A DNA stretch of 64,000 bases from Macrophomina tecta. Lineage: Eukaryota > Ascomycota > Dothideomycetes > Botryosphaeriales > Botryosphaeriaceae. The translations under genes and the position numbers were made by a program. Positions 51,930 to 62,203 of this stretch are shown one piece after another. The stretch is taken from assembly GCA_024180945.1 (NCBI GenBank), contig JAKSGN010000037.1, positions 2,857,501 to 2,921,500 on the forward strand. Reading direction: 5' to 3'. Within the stretch, counting starts at the first letter, position 1. Each line of letters begins with the position of its first letter. The notes beneath the pieces are model-generated. The model saw only the letters and a list, made by a program, of their open reading frames with translations, searched no databases and was not told the DNA's origin.

Positions 51930-53706
51930 TCAACTACGCCATCCAATGTTCCAGAAGATATAAGCGATGTCCTTCACCGCGTTTACTATGTCTACGACCT
52001 TGCTAAAGAACCATACTGCCATAATTTCGTCTTTATCCTCCTCGTATGGTGTGAACATTCCCGATGTTATTCGCTGAAGTCCGTCTGACTGACAGCTTTC
52101 CCCATCATCTTCATTATCCAGTCTGCGCCGGGCCACAGTAGTGCTGCTAAACCGTCCGACGAATGCACTTAATATCTCTACAGGGATATCTCCGTCAACA
52201 TTATCCTCATTGCGGAGTAGCAAGTTCCTTGAAGGACGAGAGGGTCTGAGCGTCTCTTGCGACGGCGACGGCAACGGCGATAGTCGGCTGGACCGCCCAA
52301 ATCCCAATGAATGAGCTCGTGCCTGATCGGGTACGTCAGGTGAATCGGACCGGTACATGAGCGTGGTGTCAGGAAGCTTTTCGATCGTCTTACGCTCTGG
52401 ATCAAAGCTGTTCTTGGAGGTCCAATGAGAAAACTGTCTTGGTTTGGTTCTTAGTTCAAGGCCGTCATCCTCAGAGTCATCCTCAGAGTCATAATCAGAC
52501 CAATTGTCTTCATCATAATCATCACCATCATCGAAACCCACAACAATGTATTGTGCGACTTTGTTGTCGAATCGGATGTGTTTCCTCCCGCCGTCGCCAA
52601 GGGTATGAAGACACGATGGGGACTGAGATATGACGCTGTCCATGGCCTCCTTGTCAGAACTCGTCGATGGTATTGCCAAAATAACGGAATCAGAAGTTGC
52701 ACGAGTATCCGTTAGGCGCTCTCGGGTCTGTAGCGGAGAAGTGCTGCTCTGCTGTGCCCGGGGTGCAGTGGCAGCCTGCTTGACAAGTAATGAGTTGGAT
52801 ACTGGTGATTGAAGCATGATCTCCGACATGGTCCGCTTTTTGAGGATCGGCTTTTTGCTAAAGAAGGAATTGGGTGTGGATATGTTGCTAGATGCCTCCT
52901 GGCCATGGTGGGGAAAGGGAGTACCGGAAGACGTTTGCAATGGGCCGTATAGCCACGTCATATCACAGTCCTTGGACCTGACTAATTATCAGATATGCAA
53001 TTTTTAACACCCGTTAAATCTGAATGGATAGGATTATAAACCAGCGATTAGGAGGTCCTTACCAATTGAGAGTCTCCGGAGAAATTGTCCGCAACTGATA
53101 TTTGGCTTTGGCCCACGTCCGCCAGGCTGCGTTCTCTAGTCTCGATAGTTGACCGTATGTTTTGCGGTTTGCGGTGATGTAACGCCATGAGGACGAAATA
53201 TCCTCATCTCTCCAGTCATCCGAAAGATAGTCAATGCACCGCGATGGTTCCGGTTTGATTGTAGTATCGTCTTTGGCCGCAGGTAAGGGTTCGGGCGTGG
53301 GAGGCCTGGTTGTGCAAAGGTTTGAGTCGCTGCCGGGCGAAGGCACAGTGAATGATGTTTTCGTCTTTATGCTATCATAGGCATCCTGGTGGTCGCAAGC
53401 GGGTCGGAAACGCGATTGCTTAAAAGGTTCATCTTGGAATGTTTCGTGTGATTGAATTGGCCATGGAGAAATGCATGACTGCCCGTTAGGAATTTGGAGG
53501 GGAAGCACTTTCGCCATAATTCGTTTGGGGGCCGAAAAGTTCTCTGTACAGTGGACCTGCTTGGCTCTTGCTTTGACCGGAGCGTCCAAATCCTCCTCCT
53601 TTACCTCTTTTGCCGCTGTTATTAGTCTCGCAGACTCGAGGTGGACTAAATGATCGCAATACCAAAAATTGGGAGGGAAATTTCTTTCACGGTAGTGGGG
53701 TAGCAC
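51930..53706 (-). CDS. Reg1/Hex2-like PP1 regulatory subunit (DUF1752 domain)
   Basis: Two exons (53706-53063 and 52977-51930) join across an 85-bp intron in the motif ETLNW-SKDCDMTWLYGPLQ. The first exon ends with the DUF1752 block: CIDYLSDDWR, SSWRYI, RLENAAWRTWAKAKY. The second has KPILKKRTMSEIML, then HIRFDNKV, which resembles the RVxF-type PP1 docking site, and acidic stretches (DDYDEDNWSDYDSEDD). In yeast, Reg1 targets the PP1 phosphatase Glc7 to Snf1 in glucose repression; that role here is by homology. No ATG opens exon 1: the frame reaches a GTG at 53706, and the first in-frame ATG is at 53517. An upstream exon may be missing. Probably a conserved core gene. Confidence 0.8.
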
Positions 53707-54941
53707 AAGTAAAATGAGGGGATCATATCAGGGAAGTAGACGTCGAGGTATTTCGGCTTGGCAGCGGGCCGCTAGCTTTCGGGTTTAAAGGATGAAAAAG
53801 GTCCCCGGTGGGACCTACTCTATGATAGGCCTGCTATGCCTTGCGTCCGCCATGCAGTGTGGTAAGTGCATGATTTAGCAATAAGGAATGCTCCATCCCT
53901 GAAGCAGCAGCTGCAGATGCTTAGGATCCGCAGTGTCCCGCTCGCTCTGCTGTTGTGGCAGCATACCCCATGTTCTGACTAGATATACTACATGCAGATC
54001 CAGTGCATTGCTGCTCAGTCGTGCAGTTAGGTGATCCTTGTGGCAGCTAGCTCGATCCTGTTGGCATGGAGCAAAGGACACACTGCTCCACGTTTAATCA
54101 GCACTCTTCGATAGAACCGGCAACGAATCGTCTCGTTCATGAAAAATTCTCTCTCCCCGCACTGCTCCGAGCACATCTGAGATCTAAACGGCAACTCCAG
54201 TACCGCAGTTCCGGCACCCTAACGGCATACCTTATCCAAGCCGCGACCGGTAGGAAGCAAGCGGCGCCTTCCGCTTGCCATGCGTTGGTTACCTGGATAG
54301 CTTGCATGTGGCTATTATTAACAGAATCGACACCCGGCTCAGCGATGTACGTCGTCCAAGCTTTTATGCGGCTCTGCGGCGTCGCGGATTCAACGGCTCC
54401 CTAAATCTACGTACAGCTGGGGCTATACGGTCGTACAACCGCCTTGGCTTTAAGCTTGTCCCACATCCAGTCGCCTATCCAGGTCAATATCATGTTACCT
54501 CCTAGCTTCTTCCCGATGACATGCCGTTTTATGGGTGCAGGTATTAGATCGCTCGATTGTGCATAACTAGCTGGATTTCTTCAATGAAAAAACAGATTTG
54601 GTAGTTAATAGTTAAATGTAACATGTTTTGGCGCATCCTTACCCTAAAAGTGTAGCGTATGGAGTTGATAAGTTTCTAGGTTGCAGAACTAGGTCCCGCT
54701 GTGCACGGAATGGACCTGTGATAACGCTTCTCGGCTGAATTCCCGTTCCCGCGTTTCAGCTGCATGTCGCTGCTATCGACTCAAGCGAGCCTTCGCTGGC
54801 TTGTAACAATCGCCTCAAGGGCTAGCGTAACCCCGCACATACGCGTATATTCCCTCAACAATTACATATTGAAATGGCCAGAACTTCCGAGTACCAAATT
54901 GCCGTATCTTGGGCCTCCCGACCTGCGCAAATTACTTGATG

Positions 54942-55040
54942 GAACATAAGCTCGGTCGTCACCTGATCTGTTTCATGATTTGTAATTATCAGGATAAAGC
55001 TCCTCATGATTAAGTGTAAACTAGGACAACCAACTATCAA
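54942..55040 (+). repeat. Dispersed repeat R85, copy 3
   Basis: Contains CATGATTTGTAATTATCAGG, TAAAGCTCCTCATGATTAAG and TGTAAACTAGGACAACC, shared with the copies at 16228 and 28752. Confidence 0.75.
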
Positions 55041-56032
55041 TTCATTCGTTCAATCCAAAGTCCCACCTCTTGCAACATCATTACTCATCTGCGCTCGACG
55101 TCCATCGGCACTACACTTTGTCAGTGCGCACAAATTACGTTCAAAACCACTTCAACCTTCCAGTCTGCCGCTCTGGCCGACCGCGATACTGCCTGTTGAG
55201 CCCTTTGCTCAGCAGCTTGCACCAGGGTGCTCGCATCAGCGAAGGCTTCGTATCGGCCAAGGTTCTTCTTGGCATGTTAACGTATCGGTTTTCGGGTGAG
55301 TCGAGTCAGGTAGGAGCTGACCGTGGGGCAATTCAACGACCCCTTGAGCTACGCAGTCATCGCCGAAATGGGACAAACTATTACACAGGCTGTACCGCGT
55401 TTTCAGCATGTGAAGGCCCGGGAACTTATCATGCGGGATTGCCTCATGCATTGCATGCAATGCATGTAAAGGTTTCACAAGACAAGCTGTTGGGAGCCCT
55501 CTCTGCAGGAAAGCCGACGAGCGCCAGCATAACGTGCAATGACAGTTTAGTGTACGATTGGCAGCGCCGTTGAAGTTATCAAGGTAAAGCTAATAGTATC
55601 CGTCAATGGGTGCAGGAGTAGGAAAGAGGAGGTTCTAGGAGCTCGGCTGGCAAGCTGAAGGACGAGTGCTCGACCGTCAGCCTAATATTTGCTCCATTAG
55701 TGGGTCGATGCCCCAAATCTCTGCTCTCAGTTGAAAATGATGCCTGTGTAAGAGTTAAAATTATCGGGAATGTATGCAAGTTGTAAGCAGCATGTGAAAG
55801 TACCTTGGACGTGAAAGAACGCGTGGTTGACAACGGGGCTGCCGGACCGGAGCGTAGGTAGACGCGCTTTGCGACGCCTCTGTATCCCGAGCATAAGGTA
55901 GTCTTGACACATGCCCTCAAGTAGTAATGGCTCCCCAGCCGAACGCATCCCATCTTGTGCGATCTTCTGGACGGAGTCCAGTCGTTCGTTATGTCCTCGT
56001 TGGCGGGATACCACCTTCCATAGTGGAGGCTT

Positions 56033-56130
56033 GCGACCGTGCAGGGGTCCTAACAGGGGTGGGAACACCAAACCTGACTGAGGCTATTCATAGCGATATA
56101 AAGCCAATTATTCAACCGAATCTTGGTCTT
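56033..56130 (+). repeat. Dispersed repeat R200, first-half copy
   Basis: Matches 44234-44330 (ACTGAGGCTATTC, then ATTATTCAACCRAATCTTGG) with indels. Confidence 0.6.
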
Positions 56131-56380
56131 TTGGGGCCGTTTAAGCTGTTAAATTCAAATGAGGCTATTCCCGTCTATGTAAAATTAATTGTATACCTAA
56201 GTCTTGGTATTTTAAGCTTAAATTATGATGAAATAAAATGGGTGAATCAATCATAATGAGTGAATGAATGACTGAATTCTTGAGTAACTAGAGACTATTA
56301 GCAACTAAATAGAAGTAGTTGACAAATCATCAGACTAATGACAAATATCAAAAACAGTATTGATATTATGATAGTCGAAC

Positions 56381-56443
56381 GGCTGATGAGATTTGTCCCC
56401 CCGTTTTTGAGATTTGTCCCCCCTTTGAGATTTGTCCCCCCCG
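56381..56443 (+). repeat. MULE left TIR
   Basis: Starts GGCTGATGAGATTTGTCC and holds three copies of GAGATTTGTCCCCC spaced 17-21 bp. Confidence 0.92.
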
Positions 56444-56548
56444 CTAACCATATATCTACTAGCGTGGAAATAAATTACAGCATATCAGGTGCAAGGACAT
56501 TCGGATGTCTTATGTGGCTTATATTAGTTACTCTATATCTTTAAGCCT

Positions 56549-59058
56549 CTATTGACGCCGCTGTCTCTTGCGTGGGCTGAGTCCTTTCCAAGCCTCTGAA
56601 GCCGTCACTGCTGCAGCACGCTTGGGACGTTGTCTAGGCACGTCCTGAGACTCAGCAAGAGAATTCTCAGCATCGACTTGCGCAAATCTCTCGGCGTAGA
56701 AAGCTTCCATATCTCCAAAGTGATAATTCCATGCCATAGTTGGAGTGCAGGAAGCAAACAGTCCTCGTGTAGCGAGGGCCATGTTCCGCGCTTCAACTAA
56801 TTCTACGGGGTCGTTTTCCTGTCCTGTCTCGGCCCAAAAGTTGGCCGCTGACATCATGTCACTGCAGTCGTATAAGACGGGTTGAAATCGTCGACGCTCA
56901 ATGTCAACTAAGAACTCTTCCAACGTCGGAGGTTGCCAGACAGGCTGTTGAGATGGAGCCATGGTAACAGACACCGAGACGGCCACCGGTGAAGATGAAC
57001 GAGAGGGGTTGAGAGAAGGTATAGGAGCGGGTGCAGGGACTGACACGGATATAGAAGTAGTTACAGGTTCCGCGGCTGGTACAGAGGTAGGAATTGACAC
57101 AGTGACAGAGGCGTTTACTTGTCGCAAGGCTTCGGCAAGTGTTTGACTCTGAGGTTGATGGAGAGGTTGGAATGGAGGAATAGAAGGTGGCACACGTCGC
57201 TCAAAAGCTGATGGATCTCGGCGAGTCGATGCTTCATTCCTCCTTGGCGCACCCCTTGTTTGAGCTGGGAACGGCTCCAGAACAGGCTGATGCGGCCTCG
57301 GAGACAGGCGTATTGACCGTCCTTGCTCACGTTGATAGCGCCAATGATCATCATAGAGGTGATTCAGTCGTAACGTCAATCCAGACCTCATCACGTCCTG
57401 CAGCGTGTGACGACATGGGAGGCCGTTCGTTTTCTCAAAGAGGCCAGAACAAGGATGTCTGCCGCGACGTTGTCTCTGCTCCTTCTGGCGAAGCAGATCC
57501 TGTTGCCTGACGCGCTCAATTGCTGGTGGCGTAAGGACGTCATGAATGCCGGGAGGCAGGAATGGCATTGACTCTAGTTTATGCCTGAACTTGATGCTGT
57601 GTTTTGAGGAAGCAATCTCCTTCCTGTACTTGTTATATTGACTCTTGACCATTTGCTCGATCCTCCCAACAACGCGCAGTAAGTCGCCACTTGAGGTCAT
57701 GAGGTAGTCTTTTAAGACCTTGTGCATTCCTTCAACAGGCGAACTTGTGATTGTGTTGTAGTGTCGATGATGAGACGTCCAAGCAGCTGACCACTCGGTG
57801 CGTGTGTTGTATTGATTTTCGCGCAGGTATCTGCAGAGTTCCTGTTGGTCGTTGTAGTCTTTGAGTAGTTCATCCCACTTCAGTTGGAACTCCAGCGGTC
57901 TCTTTGCGTAGACAAGCTGCTCCAGTTAGTTACACAAAATACTTGTAAGAGGCTTTAATGGATAGCTTCCGTCAAAGTATCTTAGACCGTTGACGCGGGG
58001 CATACCTGAGTCCAACGCTTCATGAATTCAGCCCTCTTTTCAGCGATCTTCTGCTTCTCCGCTTTTGTCACGCCATCGGCGTCTCGCCAGGCCAGTTGAG
58101 CCTTTGTCTGTACGTTCTTGTTGATGTGCCAGACGCACAGAAGTTGTGGAACTCCTGGAAGTAGCGCATGAGCTGCCTGTTTCAATGCATCCTCCTGATC
58201 GCTGATGAACACGCGTGGTTGTGATGTCCCTGTCTTGACGAGGAAGTTTGCGATTGCCCAATGATAGTCTGCTTGTGTTTCATTGCTGAGGAAGCAGAAG
58301 CCTGCAGAAAAGAAGGTCTGCAGGTTGGTGCAGCCGAGTATGTGCAATAACGGAAGTCTGTATTTATTGGTTCGGTACGTGCAATCCATCAGCAGTACGT
58401 CAGGATTCGCAAGCAGCAACTCGATCTGCTTCTGGTGGGCAAAGAAGAGACTCTGTACGTGATTGTCGGCATTCTTCTTAACAGCGAAGACCCAGTCCGC
58501 CGTAGATAAGTCGTCCAGTAACGTCTCAATAGGACTCCTTCCATTCAAGTGTTTCTCTCTAATCGCCTTCCTCTCACTGCGAACATCGGTGGCAGAGACT
58601 AGTGTGTCCTGATCTTCCTTTTGAATTGCAGCCAGTATCTGCATCGGCCGTGCCCCAGCATGTGTCATTGATTCAATCATTTCTTTCTGTGCCGGTCTAC
58701 GCCTGCGATAGACATTGTGCGCGCTAGGGTTGATTGATCGAGGGTGGTTGTGATGTTTGTCCTGGACCTCTAGCTTCCACTGGTCGCTATGCTTGACCTT
58801 GAAGATAACAAGCTTGAAAGGGCACCCTGTTGAGCGGGTGCTTGTGCTCAGGGTCTTTGCGCTTGACTGATAGTTCCTGAATCGATCGCACTGATAGTAA
58901 TATCGCGTTTTGACATCGGAATTGTGAGGTTTACTCCGCTTAAGCACAAAGCCGTAGCCATGCTGCATGCCATGCGTCTTGAGAGCATCATACGCCTCTT
59001 CATAGGAGTCGTAAAGGAGATCTAGAGGAGGCGCGATATCTTCCATGTTGGGATCCAT
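56549..59058 (-). CDS. MULE transposase (FAR1-like DNA-binding, DDE, SWIM)
   Basis: Two exons (59058-58006 and 57916-56549) with an 89-bp intron (GTATGC donor, CTAAC branch, GCAG acceptor) encode 806 aa. Residues 15-110 form a FAR1/WRKY-GCM1-like zinc DNA-binding domain (YYYQCDRF, STGCPF, HNHP). The MULE transposase core follows, with catalytic Asp in LLMDCTYRTNKY near residue 223, Asp in VFISDQEDAL near 284, and the CVWHINKN motif. A SWIM-like C/H segment (CSGLFEKTNGLPCRH) lies in exon 2. After it comes a long Pro/Ser/Val-rich linker and a C-terminus with basic RQRPKRAA and PRKRQRRQ patches, likely nuclear localisation signals. No defects, so it is probably active. Confidence 0.93.
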
Positions 59059-59117
59059 AAGGCAAAGATCAAACTCAGCACTGAAGTTCTCCTATGATTG
59101 TATCTACTCGCTGCGGA

Positions 59118-59156
59118 CGCGCGCTGGTCGCGCGCAGGTCGCGCGCAGGTCGCGCA
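59118..59156 (+). repeat. 11-bp tandem repeat in the MULE subterminal region
   Basis: Units of GGTCGCGCGCA at 59126-59136 and 59137-59147, then a shortened GGTCGCGCA. The sequence GCGCGC is self-complementary. It lies between the transposase start and the right TIR and could bind the transposase. Confidence 0.75.
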
Positions 59157-59210
59157 CTGATAGATTGTGCGCTAAGCTGAATTGAGCGATTAATGTCCAC
59201 TAGCACTAGC

Positions 59211-59273
59211 GCGGGGGACAAATCTCAAAGGGGGGACAAATCTCAAAAACGGGGGGACAAATCTCATCAGCCT
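59211..59273 (-). repeat. MULE right TIR
   Basis: Reverse complement of the left TIR with differences only in the length of the last C-run and the inner GCGC. Also holds three GAGATTTGTCCCC units. Confidence 0.92.
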
Positions 59274-59347
59274 AGTCGAACTTGTGTATGAAACCTGATA
59301 CATGAGTATTGCAGATCAGGTTACAGCTGATCTCAATTTCCATCAAA

Positions 59348-61221
59348 TTACAAGCTATTCAAGTGTTCCTTCCAACAAAGGCCTTCACAAAATGGTATCT
59401 TACAAACAGAACAGCCCCAAGTCGCCCTCGGCGTATGTGACTTCTTTTGCCCACCTTGAAATGAGTTAGAAGATAACTGTTGGAGTGGCTTTCGCTCCTG
59501 CCCAGACGCTTTCCGGCCCGTAAGTAGGCAAGCTGCACAGCTCTTTCCCTTTCCCCTGTCAAAGATCCTTTGATATTGGTGTTGTTCCTTTTGAACAAGT
59601 CTTTGAATGAATGGCCTCTTTGCAAATCGAGCGTCTGTTCGTTGCGAACGTTGCAGGAGTTTGTTTGTACAGCTTTATTCGAAACTCAAGCTGGGTTTTG
59701 AATGGTGGTTTCTGGCCGTCTGGTAGGCCACGAATTGAAAGCAAATATGCGTTTGCAATTGAGGCTTTGAATAGAAAGAACCAAAGGGGCTTCCAAGTAC
59801 GATATGCGATGCGTTTCGTGTCGTAATCAGCTTTGAATTGGTCAAACCGGTCAACGCCATTCATATTATGGTTGTATTCATCGTCCCAGAGTGGAATGGG
59901 CATCTTTTTTCGAGTTGCAAGCCCAAAAGGAGCTCGTGTAATTTTTGAATTTGTAGACGTAGGAGCCGGCCGTTTGCGTGTTCGTTCAACGTATTCTTTT
60001 CCCGTATGAATAGTGCTCATAAACAACACAACTCTTGAACCTTGCCAGGCAAATTGAATGGATTGTTTGTCCTTTGAGAGACAAGCATACTGCGTACCCC
60101 ATGAGAGTTGGCCTTCGTGTTTTAATCTCAAATTGGCGATGTTTGGATCTGATCCCCTGTTGTCTTCTGTCGTCTTGGTTGGCTTCGAATTGGCCCTTTC
60201 TTGCTTCTTTTCATCCAACTCTTCCCGTTTGGTTTTGCCTGTTCGAACAGTCCCTGCAGCCCCGATATTATCCTTCCGAAGCGTGGTGAGCAGACGGGCG
60301 GATGTGAAGAGGTTATCCATCCAAACAACGTGGCGTGGCTGGTCAAATGGAAGTTGAGTAACAAGCGAAGAGAGTAAATCTGGGACAACGGCAGCAGTTG
60401 GGGTGAGGATTGTATTCGTATTCTGGGTTGGTCCAAATATCGTCTGCATCCCACGGATCTGTAACTGCAGTATGGAACATCCAATCGAGTAAATACGCTT
60501 CGTTTGCGAGGCACCAGATCTTGTAGCCAATTGGTGTTGGATTGCTTGGGATATGTACTGTCTCGTGGGCCCGGCCCTGGAAGCCTTGCATGGACTCATC
60601 CACGGCCAAATGCGTGCCAATATTCCAGTTGGCTTTGAAGTTGGCTCGTAATTGATCGGATAGCCACTCAATCTTGTCAAACGGCGCTTGGCCAGCTGGT
60701 GCGAGATGGGGGGACTCTGAGACTCGAAAAAACCGATCGATCTGTTGGAAACGATCCCGTCCAATTTTATTCGCAATCTCTGGATGCCGGTACCCGTATT
60801 CTATCTCCTCCCAATACATTTCAAGCCTTGGCTCTCGATGAATCCCCATGTATATTAAGGTTGCGTAGAATGCGTCCATTTCGCGGATAATGGCTGGATG
60901 CCAGGCCCGTCCATTCGGATGGGTTGGCCACTCAGTTTGGTAGGCCGCAAACGAGTTTGTGTGTTGGAGAATTTGGGCGCAAATCTCGTCTGTCATTTGG
61001 AGACTCCAACGGCCGAGTGCGTCGTCCCTTTGTAAGCCAGTTGGAAGCTTTGGGCTGCCCTTCGTTGGGTGTTCAATTCGAATAGGTTTGAAGTCGGGTA
61101 TTGGCCAAATAGCTGGTGGGGGGCTTCGTTGTCGTTTTGTGGGTCGCTCTTCGAGTTCTTCTTTTGGAACGGTGTCCATATCCTTGCGTTTAGGCATTTT
61201 GAATGAGTATGGAGTGGTCAA
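59348..61221 (-). pseudogene. piggyBac-like transposase, frameshifted
   Basis: The minus strand encodes a DDE_Tnp_1_7-type transposase: basic N-terminus (KRKDMDTVPKEELEERPTKRQ), EMDAFYATLIYMGIHREPRL, then HLAVDESMQGFQGRA with a catalytic Asp, VVWMDNLFTSARL with a second, and NHNMNGVDRFDQFKADYD with the third. A single extra C in a CCCC run near 60405 separates the two main frames. A second frame change near 59600 leads to a C-terminal zinc domain (CAACLLTG, CSVCKIPFCEG). Neither TTAA target duplication nor TIRs were identified. It adjoins the MULE end directly. The homopolymer break could also be a sequencing error. Confidence 0.85.
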
Positions 61222-61574
61222 TTGCGAGTTGAACGCATTGTGTTAGGGATGTAAACAAACAAACCACCAAAGCTCGGAAGGCTTTAGGGTTCCGAGCTTC
61301 AAGCTGTTTGATTGGCTCGGTGGTTGCAAAACGCCGACTTTGGCACACGGGAACTAAACCTATTTAAGCCCTCCACTATGGAAGGTGGTAGCCCGCCAAC
61401 GAGGACATAGCATTATTCGGATCTTACTTTGGCTGAAATATATGCTTAGAATATCGCCCCAAGTTGATGTTTCTGCACCTCTCCACCGCTCGCCTTTATG
61501 CGGATTCGCGAGTATTCCCCTAATGGTTTGACGTGATGAACTTGGTTTCTGCGCAGTAGGAGAAGTCGTTGCCT
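61222..61574. other. Region upstream of piggyBac with a hairpin
   Basis: About 350 bp. AGCTCGGAA (61271-61279) and TTCCGAGCT (61290-61298) form a perfect 9-bp stem with a 10-base loop. No gene. Confidence 0.45.
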
Positions 61575-62025
61575 CTACTCGGAAGCTAATTTACTTCTCC
61601 ACGAGCGCTGCCATCTGCTTCTCCATCTTTCCCATGCGCTCTTCCACCTTGGCTTGCGTTTCATCGGACATCTCAAGCGCGCTACACATCCGCTTGATCT
61701 CATCTTCGTGTCTGGCCACCTGCTCCGTAAGCGCTTCGTTCCGCTTAGCAAGCCGGTCATTATGCGTGACAATGATGTTGAGCAAGCCAATTACATCGTC
61801 AATTGTCGGAGCACTGGGTAGGTTAGGCACGGTGGACGCGCGAGCCTTGTGTTGTCTAGTTGGTTTGCCGGTGTGAAGGGCACGATAGTCGGGTTGGTGG
61901 GCCTGGAGGCGCGCAGCGCGTCGCAATGAGCCAACGGTCGCGCATCCAACCCCAACCGTCTTCGTCCGCCGACATTGCAGGGCCAAGGCAGTCGAATTGA
62001 TCGAGGTGTTGTCGTTGCTGTGCAC
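61575..62025 (-). mobile_element. LINE ORF1 fragment, second type
   Basis: The minus-strand frame has RLQAHQPDYRALHTGKPT and EERMGKMEKQMAALVEK, matching the N-terminal coiled coil of the ORF1 at 49470. It stops right after the coiled coil. The RRM-like part and knuckles are absent. Confidence 0.75.
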
Positions 62026-62203
62026 TGCTGATCCTGGTTCCCCTTACGGTTGTTTGTTGGGAGATTTATTTGTTGGGCCGAGGTTGTTTACAAGCTGTTC
62101 TTTCTCACATGCTTCGTAGAGAGCTTAGGCCAACGTGCAAGGCATATAAGAGCGTTATAAGTATACAACCGCAACAACAACGGCTGTCGACATCACCGTA
62201 AGG

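Larger units (their letters stand above)
53707..56371. other. Gene-poor region with two dispersed repeats
   Basis: About 2.7 kb. Open frames of 70-170 codons exist, for example at 55070-55573 and 54066-54404, but none has recognisable domains or splice structure. It contains R85 copy 3 (54942-55040) and R200 first-half copy (56033-56130). The last 300 bp are AT-rich. Confidence 0.4.
56381..59273 (-). mobile_element. Complete Mutator-like element (MULE), 2893 bp
   Basis: Terminal inverted repeats of about 63 bp bound an intact transposase gene. The 9-bp sequence TAGTCGAAC directly flanks both ends (56372-56380 and 59274-59282), a perfect target-site duplication of the 8-10 bp length typical of MULEs. 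Structurally complete and likely recent. Confidence 0.95.

Noticed and set aside
55070..55573. A 167-codon plus-strand frame near repeat R85
   Set aside because: No recognisable motif. It overlaps frames in other phases of similar length, so chance is likely.
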